Source: Leeuwenhoekiella aequorea (GTDB taxonomy: Bacteria > Bacteroidota > Bacteroidia > Flavobacteriales > Flavobacteriaceae). Taken from it: a stretch of DNA of 64,000 bases. Shown one piece after another: positions 33,273 through 43,469 of the stretch. Made by a program: the position numbers and the translations under genes. The DNA lies in NCBI RefSeq assembly GCF_004104375.1, contig NZ_QOVM01000004.1, positions 186,001 through 250,000 on the forward strand. Reading direction: 5' to 3'. The notes below the pieces were generated by a model. It was not told the DNA's origin. It worked only from the letters and a program-made list of their open reading frames with translations, and did not search any database. Every line of letters starts with the position of its first letter. Within the stretch, counting starts at the first letter, position 1.

Positions 33273-34469
33273 TTAATCGGCAGAGAATCCCTTTAAAGAT
33301 TTTGACAAGAGCTCGAGTACGTTTAGAATTTCATTTTGAGAATTATAGCTGTGTAAACAAAAACGCAAGCGCTCTTGACCGGCTGAAATTGTAGGAGAAA
33401 GAATTGCTTTAACATCAAACCCGGCTTTTTTAAGCTGAAGTGAAATTCTTTTAACGGTATCGTTTCCCGGAATGATCGCGCATTGTATTGCAGAGTCGCT
33501 CGAGATAAAATACGCTTGAAGGTTTTTATTTTTGACTACTTCCCTGAAGAACTGAATGGTTGCGTCGAGCCTAATTATATCGGATTGAGGCATTTTTGCC
33601 TCATGCTCCATATGTTCATAAGAAGCTAAAATAGTCGCTACAGAATGCGGCGGTAATCCTGTGGTATAAATTAAACTTCTGGCAAAATTAACGAGATAAC
33701 TTTTTATTTGATTAGACCCTAAAATTGCTGCGCCGTGACATCCCAATGCCTTACCAAATGTTACAAGAATAGCAAATACGCGGTCTTGCAATCCTAGCTG
33801 ATGAACTAATCCATAATTAAAAACACCAAGTGCGTGTGCTTCATCAACAATAAAATTGGTTCCATGCTTTTTGCTTAAATCTGCCATAGCTTGTAGGTTT
33901 GGACTATCGCCGTCCATAGAAAATACCGATTCAGTGACCATATAAATTTCAAACTCAGCTGACTCTCCTGCACTTCTCGACTGCGCTCTAAGTGATAGTT
34001 TTGATTCTAGATCTTCCAAATCATTATGCTTAAACTTGTAGGCTTTTGCATTGCTCATTTGTATACCATCACGAATGCTGGCGTGAATAAATTCATCATA
34101 TAAAATTACATCACCACGCTGTGGCACACTACTGAAAAAACCCACATTAGCATCATAACCGGAATTGAAAATCAACGAAGCTTCAACTTGATGTATTTGT
34201 GCTATAAAATCTTCTGCTTGTCGGTATAGCTTGTGATTACCAGAAAGTAACCGCGAACCGGTCGCACCGTTTTCTTGCAGGTTTTGTTCTTCTAAAATTT
34301 CGCTTGCTCGAAAAAATATTGTCTGATTTTTAGAATATCCCAGATAATCATTTGAAGAAAAATCAACATTCTCTCCAGATTCCTCTAAATGATGAGAAGA
34401 GCCTAATTTACGTAACGCATTGGCTGCACTCCGCAGATCAAGTTTTGCCTGTAATTTTTTAGGTAGCAT
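33273..34469 (-). CDS. bioF: 8-amino-7-oxononanoate synthase
   Basis: This PLP enzyme of about 398 residues condenses pimeloyl-thioester with alanine, the first ring-forming step of biotin synthesis. Diagnostic parts are NDYLGYSKN near the start, GATGSRLLSGNHKLYRQAEDFIA, SLIFNSGYDANVGFFS, DEFIHASIRDGIQMSNAKAYKFKHND, FIVDEAHALGVF and VTFGKALGCHGAAIL with the PLP lysine. I use the ATG at 34467-34469; an upstream ATG at 34490 would add seven residues (MRMYLYV) without homology support. It is first in bioF-bioD-bioA. Confidence 0.96.
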   Translation of the reverse strand: MLPKKLQAKLDLRSAANALRKLGSSHHLEESGENVDFSSNDYLGYSKNQTIFFRASEILEEQNLQENGATGSRLLSGNHKLYRQAEDFIAQIHQVEASLIFNSGYDANVGFFSSVPQRGDVILYDEFIHASIRDGIQMSNAKAYKFKHNDLEDLESKLSLRAQSRSAGESAEFEIYMVTESVFSMDGDSPNLQAMADLSKKHGTNFIVDEAHALGVFNYGLVHQLGLQDRVFAILVTFGKALGCHGAAILGSNQIKSYLVNFARSLIYTTGLPPHSVATILASYEHMEHEAKMPQSDIIRLDATIQFFREVVKNKNLQAYFISSDSAIQCAIIPGNDTVKRISLQLKKAGFDVKAILSPTISAGQERLRFCLHSYNSQNEILNVLELLSKSLKGFSAD

Positions 34470-34544
34470 CACGTAAAGATACATCCTCATCCAAACCCTC
34501 CAAAGAAGGGTAGAAGGATATTTTAATTTACAAAAAACTGAAAA

Positions 34545-34594
34545 AATTATTGTTTTTCAATAATTAAACTATATTTGTTATCGTATAACGATAA
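34545..34594 (+). promoter_or_regulatory. Promoter with palindromic operators for the DUF2975/HTH pair
   Basis: A -7 box TATATTTG (34570-34577) has a TTG at 34550-34552 about 17 bases upstream. The -7 box is followed immediately by the palindrome TTATCGTATAACGATAA (34578-34594). The -33 region sits in a second inverted repeat, AATTATTG-TTTTT-CAATAATT (34545-34565). The layout fits an autorepressed promoter; the downstream HTH protein is the natural candidate to bind it. Confidence 0.55.
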
Positions 34595-34613
34595 TAATAC
34601 TATTATAAAACTG

Positions 34614-34627
34614 AAAAAGTACTTTTT
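34614..34627. repeat. 14-bp perfect palindrome in the DUF2975 leader
   Basis: AAAAAGTACTTTTT is self-complementary and lies about 20 bases after the operator palindrome and 86 before the DUF2975 ATG. It may be a weak attenuator or a further protein site. Confidence 0.4.
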
Positions 34628-34712
34628 ATTATAGCCGCTTCGATGGTATTAATTTTCTTTTGAATGGCTTTTTTGCTGATAGAATAAGTATTTGTATAAC
34701 ACATTATTAAAA

Positions 34713-35228
34713 ATGAAACTAAACAAGTTATTTAAGCTCCTTATTGATCTGGCTTTTTATTTGATGATTCCCATAGTGGTATTTTTTCCTGGAACTATTT
34801 TGTACATCCTAATTTTTCCTGAACAAAGCATTATTAATGTAAATATTCCGTTTACTGAAGATGGTTTTGGAGGTAAAGCACTCTTATTTATAATTCTATT
34901 TTTTGCACTTTTCCTGCTATTTTTTGCAGGTTTTTACCATTTGAGGAAGTTTGCTGCCCTGCTGTTCAAAAACAAGCTCTTTTCTAAAGAAGTTATTGTA
35001 AGCACTAAAAAAACCGGACAGTTTTTTACAGCTTGCGCATTAGGCTCGTTGGTTTTTATAGGAATAAATTCCTTACTTACGATTAAGAGTGAATTTAGCA
35101 TCACCTTTGGCACTTCAAACTTCAACCTTCTTTTATTTCTTTTGATCATAGGAGTACTGTTTTTACTACTTAGTGATGCTTTTGCAAGGGCCTTAAAGCT
35201 TAAAGAGGAAAACGATTTAACCGTCTAG
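34713..35228 (+). CDS. DUF2975 membrane protein
   Basis: This protein of about 171 residues has four transmembrane helices (FYLMIPIVVFFPGTILYIL; LLFIILFFALFLLFFAGFYHL; TACALGSLVFIGINSLL; LLLFLLIIGVLFLLLSDAFARAL). A final LKEENDLTV tail is typical of DUF2975 proteins. These usually sit directly before a small Cro/C1-type regulator, as here (2 bases apart). I use the ATG at 34713; an upstream TTG adds seven residues. The family is uncharacterised and may sense membrane state and sequester or modulate its regulator (inference). Confidence 0.85.
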   Translation: MKLNKLFKLLIDLAFYLMIPIVVFFPGTILYILIFPEQSIINVNIPFTEDGFGGKALLFIILFFALFLLFFAGFYHLRKFAALLFKNKLFSKEVIVSTKKTGQFFTACALGSLVFIGINSLLTIKSEFSITFGTSNFNLLLFLLIIGVLFLLLSDAFARALKLKEENDLTV

Positions 35229-35230
35229 CT

Positions 35231-35437
35231 ATGCCCATAATCATCAACTTAGATCAAGTTTTAGCAGAGCGCAATATGAAGAGCAAAGAACTAGCGGAAA
35301 TCGTAGGTATAACCGAAGCCAATCTTTCAATTCTCAAGTCGGGCAAAGCAAAGGCGGTGCGGTTTTCAACTTTAGAAGCGATTTGTAAAGCATTAGATTG
35401 TCAGCCCGGGGATATTTTAGCTTATTCAGAAGATTAA
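35231..35437 (+). CDS. Small Cro/C1-type HTH regulator (YozG-like)
   Basis: This 68-residue protein consists almost entirely of an HTH_3/HTH_26 domain: MPIIINLDQVLAERNMKSKELAEIVGITEANLSILKSGKAKAVRFSTLEAICKALDCQPGDIL in form. The recognition helix is around residues 28-38 and the Q/PGD(I/L)L ending is typical. The ATG follows the DUF2975 stop by two bases, so translation is coupled. Partner of the DUF2975 protein and the likely binder of the palindrome at 34578-34594. Confidence 0.9.
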   Translation: MPIIINLDQVLAERNMKSKELAEIVGITEANLSILKSGKAKAVRFSTLEAICKALDCQPGDILAYSED

Positions 35438-35487
35438 TTTTTAGATCTGTTTAAGTACTTTTAAAGTTCATTCTTAAATAGCTTTAA

Positions 35488-37260
35488 ATGAAACTTTGGA
35501 TTACTTTCCTTCTTGTTAGCTTATCACTTCAGGCTCAGACAAACACCTACACTATTTCTTTTGACAATGCGGTTCACCACGAGGCTGTGGTTAATGTAAG
35601 TTTTCCAGAGATAAAGTCTAAAACATTGCGCGTTCAGATGAGCCGCTCTTCACCGGGGCGTTATGCCATTCACGAGTTCGCTAAAAATGTATATGGTTTT
35701 AAAGCTACAAATGAAGCAGGCGAAACACTTGAAATGAAGCGGGAAGATCCTTACTCGTGGGAGATCACAAACACAGACGGAACTATAAATATAGAATACA
35801 TACTTTTTGCAAATCGTGCTGACGGAACTTATTCTCAAATTGACGAAACGCATGCACATTTGAATATGCCAGCAACATTTATCTATGCTGAAAGTTTACA
35901 AGAACGCCCCATAGAAATCACATTTAATACACGCAAAGATCTAAATTGGAAAGTTGCCACACAGCTAAAACATACACAAGGCACAACGTACACATCGCCT
36001 AATCTCTATTATTTTTTAGATAGTCCCACCGAAATAAGCGACTACAAACTACGTGAATTTAAAGTTGACGGCCAGAATATACGATTTGTTTTACACGATC
36101 CGGGAACTGAAGCCGAATTTGATGAATACTGGGAGAAAGTTCAAAAAATTGTGTTGCAAGAGAAAGCCGTTTTTGGAGCGTTGCCTATCTATGATTTTGG
36201 TGAGTATACCTTTTTAGCCTGCTATATGCCCAATGTCTCAGGGGATGGAATGGAGCATCGCAACAGCACCATTCTTACAGACACAGAGACACTTGCGAAT
36301 GGCGGAATGAAAAGCAATATAGGCACGGTTTCTCACGAGTATTTTCACAGCTGGAATGTAGAGCGTATACGCCCCGCAGATCTTGAACCATTTAAATTTG
36401 ATCGTGCCAATATGAGTAATTCGCTGTGGTTTGCAGAAGGCTTTACAAGTTATTACACCAATCTTATTCTAGAACGTGCAGGAATTATTACTGTAGAAGA
36501 GTATGTTAAAAGTCTCAATGGCACTTTTAATTACGTTTGGAATTCTCCTGCACTACAGTTTTTTAACCCAATTGAAATGAGTAATCAGGCGCCATTTGTA
36601 GATGCTGCAACATCGGTAGACCCTGTAAATCGCGAGAATATGTTTATTTCGTATTATTCCTACGGAAGTGTTTTGGGCCTTGCTCTAGATCTTAGTTTAC
36701 GCGAAAAAAACTTGAATCTTGATGATTTTATGAAATTGATGTGGTCTACCTACGGAAAGAATGAAGTAGGCTACGAAGTGAGTGATATTGAAAAAACATT
36801 ATCTACTTATGCGGGTAAGGAATTTTCAAAAGACTTTTTTAACAACTATATCTATGCTAGTCAAATGCCAGATTATGAAACGCTTTTTGAACAAGTAGGT
36901 ATTACTATTGAACGAGACTCATCTAAGGCGTTTTTAGGGGCCACTTTACGCAATACTGAAAATGGTGTTGAAGTCGTAAGAAATACTATGATAGGCAGCC
37001 CGGCTTATGTAGCAGGGTTAGATAATGGAGATATTATAACATCAGTTAATGGAACCCCTGTAAACGATAAGGAAATTTTCAACAATTTGATTGATTCTAA
37101 AAATATAGGAGACAAAATAACAATCGAATACGTGCGCTTCGGGAAATTAAAAACCACTACCGCGATTCTTTTAGCAGATCCTACTTATCATATTACTATT
37201 GATAAGGATGCGAAGAAAACGATTTTAAAAGCGAGAGAATCTTGGTTATCTAAAAAATAA
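35488..37260 (+). CDS. M61 family metallopeptidase (glycyl aminopeptidase-like) with PDZ domain
   Basis: This 590-residue secreted protein has a signal peptide (cleavage near LQAQ). An N-terminal beta domain (20-180) is followed by the catalytic domain with zinc motif HEYFH in VSHEYFHSWNVERIRP and downstream LWFAEGFTSYYTNL, which carries the third-ligand glutamate. A PDZ domain near the C-terminus reads GSPAYVAGLDNGDIITSVNGTPVND. The family includes glycine/alanine aminopeptidases. It has its own ATG 50 bases after the HTH gene on the same strand; read-through from that unit is possible. Confidence 0.92.
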   Translation: MKLWITFLLVSLSLQAQTNTYTISFDNAVHHEAVVNVSFPEIKSKTLRVQMSRSSPGRYAIHEFAKNVYGFKATNEAGETLEMKREDPYSWEITNTDGTINIEYILFANRADGTYSQIDETHAHLNMPATFIYAESLQERPIEITFNTRKDLNWKVATQLKHTQGTTYTSPNLYYFLDSPTEISDYKLREFKVDGQNIRFVLHDPGTEAEFDEYWEKVQKIVLQEKAVFGALPIYDFGEYTFLACYMPNVSGDGMEHRNSTILTDTETLANGGMKSNIGTVSHEYFHSWNVERIRPADLEPFKFDRANMSNSLWFAEGFTSYYTNLILERAGIITVEEYVKSLNGTFNYVWNSPALQFFNPIEMSNQAPFVDAATSVDPVNRENMFISYYSYGSVLGLALDLSLREKNLNLDDFMKLMWSTYGKNEVGYEVSDIEKTLSTYAGKEFSKDFFNNYIYASQMPDYETLFEQVGITIERDSSKAFLGATLRNTENGVEVVRNTMIGSPAYVAGLDNGDIITSVNGTPVNDKEIFNNLIDSKNIGDKITIEYVRFGKLKTTTAILLADPTYHITIDKDAKKTILKARESWLSKK

Positions 37261-37264
37261 CTGC

Positions 37265-37795
37265 TTATTTAATGAAATCAGGATTTTTAGGATCTGATGC
37301 ATCCCAGATTGGAAGTTTTAAAGTTTCAGCTAAGTATTGAGCCTCTACAAGCGCTTTGTTATACAACTGAAAATTATCAAATTTGACGTGTCTTGAATTT
37401 GAAAACCAGATATTAACTTCATAGATTTCTTTAGAATTCTTAAATATTCCTATCATTTTGAGCTCTTCATAATGTGTCCAGCTCCCCCAATGAAAAGGTC
37501 CTATGAAATATTCAATTTTATATTTTTTGGAAGAATTTACAAATATTATGCGCTTGCGTTTAGCTAAATAAGATCCAATTGCAAAAACGAAAACTCCAGC
37601 TAGTAGTATGTTTTTAAGCTCTTTTCCCCACATCACAAATTGCTTCTTATTACTTAAATCATAACCTGACGCAAATGTTATATGGTAGCTACGAAAGATT
37701 AAAAATAGAAAAGCTATAAAAAAAAATGCTGCTATACATTTAATAATAAGGGAGCGATCTGTTTGATTTACAATTCGTTTTTGGGAAGATTCCAT
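37265..37795 (-). CDS. Hypothetical two-helix membrane protein
   Basis: This protein of about 176 residues has two transmembrane helices (IIKCIAAFFFIAFLFLIFRSY and ILLAGVFVFAIGSYLA). A C-terminal soluble domain of about 90 residues follows (RIIFVNSSKKYKIEYFIGPFHWGSWTHYEELKMIGIF...EVNIWFSNSRHVKFDNF), which reads like a PH-like/YcxB-type beta fold. I do not recognise a named family. I use the ATG at 37793-37795, because longer starts run into the terminator of atpC (37811-37843). It is convergent with the M61 gene, 4 bases from its stop. Confidence 0.6.
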   Translation of the reverse strand: MESSQKRIVNQTDRSLIIKCIAAFFFIAFLFLIFRSYHITFASGYDLSNKKQFVMWGKELKNILLAGVFVFAIGSYLAKRKRIIFVNSSKKYKIEYFIGPFHWGSWTHYEELKMIGIFKNSKEIYEVNIWFSNSRHVKFDNFQLYNKALVEAQYLAETLKLPIWDASDPKNPDFIK

Positions 37796-37810
37796 AAGTA
37801 CTAAAATAAA

Positions 37811-37843
37811 AAAAACGCTTAATCTAATGATCAAGCGTTTTTC
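37811..37843 (-). terminator. Terminator of atpD-atpC
   Basis: AAAAACGCTT and AAGCGTTTTT form a 10-bp stem; on the minus strand a T run of eight follows. It lies 26 bases past the atpC stop. Confidence 0.85.
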
Positions 37844-37868
37844 TTTTATGTGTATGACAAACTAGTAT

Positions 37869-38147
37869 TTAGTCTGCTAATACAATTACTCTGTTATCTT
37901 TCATCTCTACAGTACCTGAGCTAATAGCAAGAACAAATTCGCCAGCTTCTTTTCCGGCTGTAAATTGTTTTTTAGCTTTCTCTGAAAGAGTTGCTCCTTT
38001 TACCTTGATTACTCCTTTTTCTAGAAGAGCAACAATAGGGGCATGATTATCTAAAATCTGAAAACCTCCATCAACTCCCGGAAGAGTAACTGATGTTGCT
38101 TCACCGCTATATAAAGTAGCTTCAGGACTTACTATTTCTAAATGCAT
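37869..38147 (-). CDS. atpC: ATP synthase F1 epsilon subunit
   Basis: This epsilon subunit of about 92 residues forms the N-terminal beta-barrel only (MHLEIVSPEATLYSGEATSVTLPGVDGGFQILDNHAPIVALLEKGVIKV...FVLAISSGTVEMKDNRVIVLAD). The C-terminal helical hairpin of E. coli-type epsilon is missing, as is usual in Bacteroidota. I use the ATG at 38145-38147; a TTG at 38174 would add nine residues. It lies 91 bases after atpD. Confidence 0.93.
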   Translation of the reverse strand: MHLEIVSPEATLYSGEATSVTLPGVDGGFQILDNHAPIVALLEKGVIKVKGATLSEKAKKQFTAGKEAGEFVLAISSGTVEMKDNRVIVLAD

Positions 38148-38238
38148 AATATGTTCATTTATCTTTTCCGCCAAAGCGAAAAACTATTCAAATCAATACT
38201 TAGATATCTGCTTTCACAGAAAAGAAATCAATAGCCTA

Positions 38239-39753
<1,515 letters not shown>

Positions 39754-39827
39754 CTATTTAATGTTTAGCAAAATATGTAGTTGAAAAAAAATTCAGCGCT
39801 TAAAATCACCTGTTTTTTTTCGTCGTG

Positions 39828-39835
39828 CAAAGATA
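39828..39835 (-). promoter_or_regulatory. Putative -7 box of atpD
   Basis: TATCTTTG on the minus strand matches TAnnTTTG about 80 bases before atpD; no convincing -33 element seen. Confidence 0.4.
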
Positions 39836-39912
39836 GTTTTTAATATTAAAAAAACTAACCCTCTTTAGTTGAAATTACTGTGTAGATTTTTTTTTCATTT
39901 ATTTACCTCCTA

Positions 39913-39952
39913 AAAAACAAAAACCTCCTTAAATGAGGAGGTTTTTGTTTTT
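39913..39952 (-). terminator. Terminator of glmS
   Basis: A perfect 17-bp stem (AAAAACAAAAACCTCCT with its complement at 39936-39952) around a 6-base loop lies 34 bases past the glmS stop. Confidence 0.9.
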
Positions 39953-39985
39953 AGATTTAATGCGCATATAACGCACATATAATGT

Positions 39986-41836
39986 TTATTCAACCGTAAC
40001 TGATTTTGCTAAATTACGAGGCTGATCAACATTTTTACCCAGCATCACTGCAATGTGATAGGATAATAATTGTAATGGTATTGTAGTTAAAAGCGGCGAC
40101 ATAGAATCCATTATCTCAGGAACCTCAATGACATAATCTGCGAGATCACGTACAGTAACATCTCCTTTTGTAACAATTCCTATAATCTTTCCTTTTCGGC
40201 TTTTTATTTCCTGAATATTACTTACGATTTTATCGTAATGACCTCGGCGGGTTGCAATTACAACCACCGGCATTTGCTCATCGATAAGTGCAATAGGACC
40301 ATGCTTCATTTCTGCTGCTGGATAGCCTTCTGCATGAATATAGGAAATCTCTTTTAGTTTTAAAGCACCTTCTAAGGCTACAGGGAAATTAAACCCGCGA
40401 CCTAAATATAAAAAGTTAGCAGCGTCTTTATATACTTCGGCGATTTTCTTTGCCTGCTCATTGCTTTGTAATGCTTCTTCAACTTTTTGAGGAACAAGAT
40501 TGAGTTCTTCAAGATGCATATGAAAGTCTGACGTTGAAATTTTGCCTTTAGCCTTTGCTATTTTTAAACCTAGCAACGTAAGAACTGTAATTTGCGTAGT
40601 AAATGCTTTTGTTGATGCAACTCCTATTTCGGGACCTGCGTGCGTATAGGCACCTGCGTGAGCTTCTCTGGATATTGACGAGCCAACGACATTACAAACA
40701 CCAAAAACAAATGCCCCCTGCTCTTTTGCAAGTTTCATTGCAGCCATCGTGTCTGCGGTTTCTCCACTTTGAGAAATTGCAATAACGATGTCTCCTTTTT
40801 CTATTACAGGGTTACGGTATCTAAATTCTGAAGCATATTCTACTTCTACAGGAATACGCACTAATTCTTCAATGATATATTCTGCAACTAATCCTGCGTG
40901 CCAAGAGGTTCCGCAAGCTAAAATTACCAGCCTTTTGGCATTGATAAATTTATCAATATGATCATCTACGCCGGCCATTTTTATAATACCCTCTTTAACA
41001 CGCATACGCCCTCTAAATGTATCACGTATGGCTTGAGGTTGTTCATAAATTTCCTTAAGCATAAAATGCTCATACCCGCCCTTTTCAATTTGCTCAAGAT
41101 TCAATTTTAATTCCTGAATGTAAGGAGCGGTAATTAAGGCATCATCTTTAATACTGAAAACCTTTATTTTTTTATCTAAACGCACAATCGCCATCTCACC
41201 ATCTTCCAGGTATAGCGCGTTTGTGGTATATTCTATAAAAGGAGATGCGTCTGATGCAATAAAAAACTCTCCCTCGCCAATACCTATGGCTAATGGGCTG
41301 CCTAATCTTGCAACTACAATCTCATTAGGTTTTTTCTTGTCAAATACAGCAATAGCATAGGCACCCACTGTTTGATTGAGTGCAACTTGCACTGCTTTAC
41401 CTAATTTTAATCCTTGATTTATTTGAACATCTTCTATAAGATTTACTAAAACTTCTGTGTCTGTATCAGACTCAAATGTAAATCCGCGATTTGTAAGTTC
41501 TTTTTTAATAGCATCATAGTTTTCAATGATTCCATTATGAATAATTACAAGATCACCAGAGTTTGAATAATGAGGATGAGAATTTACATCATTGGGCACA
41601 CCGTGAGTTGCCCAGCGTGTATGTCCTATTCCCAGATTACCTGCTGTATTTATAGAACTTTCAACCTTATTTTTTAAATCTTCAACCTTACCTTTTGTTT
41701 TGCAAAGTTGTATAGACTCTCCATCGTATATCGCAACACCGGCACTATCATAACCACGATATTCTAATCGCTGTAATCCTTTCATCACGATAGGATATGC
41801 CTGACGGTGACCAATATAACCCACAATTCCGCACAT
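39986..41836 (-). CDS. glmS: Glutamine-fructose-6-phosphate aminotransferase (isomerizing)
   Basis: This 616-residue enzyme makes glucosamine-6-phosphate for peptidoglycan and LPS. The N-terminal glutaminase nucleophile is Cys2 (MCGIVGYIGH) with GHTRWATHG and HNGIIENYD. Two SIS domains follow (LACGTSWHAGLVAEYIIEEL and ISQSGETADTMAAM; FLYLGRGFNFPVALEGALKLKEISYIHAEGYPAAEMKHGPIALI), and the C-terminus is NLAKSVTVE. No ribozyme-type leader is visible in the 9-base gap behind the DUF4270 gene. It is last in the unit glycogen-synthase-like, DUF4270, glmS. Confidence 0.98.
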   Translation of the reverse strand: MCGIVGYIGHRQAYPIVMKGLQRLEYRGYDSAGVAIYDGESIQLCKTKGKVEDLKNKVESSINTAGNLGIGHTRWATHGVPNDVNSHPHYSNSGDLVIIHNGIIENYDAIKKELTNRGFTFESDTDTEVLVNLIEDVQINQGLKLGKAVQVALNQTVGAYAIAVFDKKKPNEIVVARLGSPLAIGIGEGEFFIASDASPFIEYTTNALYLEDGEMAIVRLDKKIKVFSIKDDALITAPYIQELKLNLEQIEKGGYEHFMLKEIYEQPQAIRDTFRGRMRVKEGIIKMAGVDDHIDKFINAKRLVILACGTSWHAGLVAEYIIEELVRIPVEVEYASEFRYRNPVIEKGDIVIAISQSGETADTMAAMKLAKEQGAFVFGVCNVVGSSISREAHAGAYTHAGPEIGVASTKAFTTQITVLTLLGLKIAKAKGKISTSDFHMHLEELNLVPQKVEEALQSNEQAKKIAEVYKDAANFLYLGRGFNFPVALEGALKLKEISYIHAEGYPAAEMKHGPIALIDEQMPVVVIATRRGHYDKIVSNIQEIKSRKGKIIGIVTKGDVTVRDLADYVIEVPEIMDSMSPLLTTIPLQLLSYHIAVMLGKNVDQPRNLAKSVTVE

Positions 41837-41845
41837 AGTATTTTA

Positions 41846-43459
41846 TTAATTAGAAGCTTCTGAGTAGAATATTTTCAATTTTAAGCGTTGTGCATCTGGC
41901 ACCGAAGCATTACTACCATAAAGAATTGTTCCTTTTTGAGAAACCACAGATGCATAAGGCACTCTACTCGGGTAATCTGTCGTAGACTTGTTCTGTATCT
42001 TACCAGTACTTATTACAGCAGGGTTTTGACTCACAACAATTCCTAATTTTGTATTAGGACTATCGTTTTCAGTATTCAGAAGGTTCTTAATATACTCTGT
42101 AACTCTAATTTTATAACTAATCCCAAGACCCGTTTCCGTTTTTGTCAAAGGACCTAGATGTGTTGTTCCTACTGCAGTAATAGCTCCTGTGCTCGTAATG
42201 TTGGCATCTAGAGAAAGATCTATTAAAGGTTGATTAGTTTCTAAATCATAGATATAAATACGATCTGGCTCAGATATAGCCGAAGTAGCTAATTCTGCAA
42301 TACTTGGTTGATCTACAAAAAATTCCAAATTAGCTTCACGAATTAATCTGTTTTTTAAGCGTAAATCTGCAAGTGCCTCTGGAATCCCATCGTTATCTGC
42401 ATCATCACCAAATAATTCTATAACAGCCATACTTCCCTGACCGCCCTTTAAATATAAACGCTCATCACCTTCAGTCGTATTCACATTTGCTAAACGATCT
42501 GTTACTGAAGTTTTAAAATTGTTATCTAGATTTATCGCGGAATTTCCTCCAAAGCCTAACGTCACACTACTTTGCACTCTAGAATCATCTGCTCCAGATT
42601 TATAATAAATTACAATCGAAGTATTTGCTTTATCGTAAAGGAAATAATTACCTGTTCCTCCTATAGGCGCCGCTTCAAAATAAATTCCTCTAAAATAATT
42701 TCTGAATGAATTCTGGTTGAAAAGCACATCCTGACCTTCTTTAGCGAAAATTGCATTTTGCCAATACGCAGAATTTGCACCTGTCGCAAGTTGGTCTAAC
42801 CTAAATCGCAATCGAGGTGAGTTTGTTGTTGCCACAGGATCTTGACTTTCGGCAGTAGCATCTGCAGGTACAGTTGTAATTACGGGTGCATTTGAAGGCA
42901 AAACTTCTCTTTCAAAAAGGAGATCTCCACGTACTCCATTAAAATTAGGAAGGTCATTAGAATAATAAACCGCAGCATCTGTAAAGTCTGGCGGTGCATT
43001 ATCTCTAAGTAAATAATTAGATCTGTAAGCCGTTAATTTAATAGGATTTGAACCATAAACTGAATCTAAAGTAAATTCTGTCTCGCCGTCACTATTTGTA
43101 GATTGCGTACTAAAATAGGGCATTGTAAAAACTATAGAGTCTATTACAGGATTTGTACCATATGTAGTATTATATGTCGCTAAACCTACCTGACTTAAGC
43201 TCGAAGCAGTAGTTGTGCCGTACAGCGGATCGTTATAATATCCTAAAACTCCAACACTAATCCCATTTGTCTGAACACCATTTATATTAGCAAATTGCTC
43301 GTTATAAGCAATAACATTATATGTTTCTACATCTGACGTAAAATTGCTAGAATCAACTAATCCCTCTCCTATTTCTAAAAAATCATCTTCACAAGAAGCA
43401 GCAACAAAAAGAACAGTTAGTATTCCTAATGTTCTTATTAACAACGCGTTTAATTTCAT
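41846..43459 (-). CDS. DUF4270 family lipoprotein
   Basis: This 537-residue surface lipoprotein has lipobox VAASC (Cys23) followed by EDDFLEIGEGLVDSSNFTSDVETYNVIAYNEQ, the DUF4270 signature. The mature part is beta-rich with several YYSND, RLRFRLDQL and VIELFGDDADNDG segments. The last of these is calcium-binding-like (DADNDG). The family is Bacteroidota-specific and uncharacterised. It lies 10 bases after the glycogen-synthase-like gene and 9 before glmS, so it is probably co-transcribed with both. Confidence 0.87.
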   Translation of the reverse strand: MKLNALLIRTLGILTVLFVAASCEDDFLEIGEGLVDSSNFTSDVETYNVIAYNEQFANINGVQTNGISVGVLGYYNDPLYGTTTASSLSQVGLATYNTTYGTNPVIDSIVFTMPYFSTQSTNSDGETEFTLDSVYGSNPIKLTAYRSNYLLRDNAPPDFTDAAVYYSNDLPNFNGVRGDLLFEREVLPSNAPVITTVPADATAESQDPVATTNSPRLRFRLDQLATGANSAYWQNAIFAKEGQDVLFNQNSFRNYFRGIYFEAAPIGGTGNYFLYDKANTSIVIYYKSGADDSRVQSSVTLGFGGNSAINLDNNFKTSVTDRLANVNTTEGDERLYLKGGQGSMAVIELFGDDADNDGIPEALADLRLKNRLIREANLEFFVDQPSIAELATSAISEPDRIYIYDLETNQPLIDLSLDANITSTGAITAVGTTHLGPLTKTETGLGISYKIRVTEYIKNLLNTENDSPNTKLGIVVSQNPAVISTGKIQNKSTTDYPSRVPYASVVSQKGTILYGSNASVPDAQRLKLKIFYSEASN

Positions 43460-43469
43460 TTATTTTTAT

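Noticed and set aside
34500-34690. Possible tRNA or small RNA gene between bioF and DUF2975
   Set aside because: No cloverleaf, TTC-arm or CCA-like end is visible; the inverted repeats are better explained as operators.
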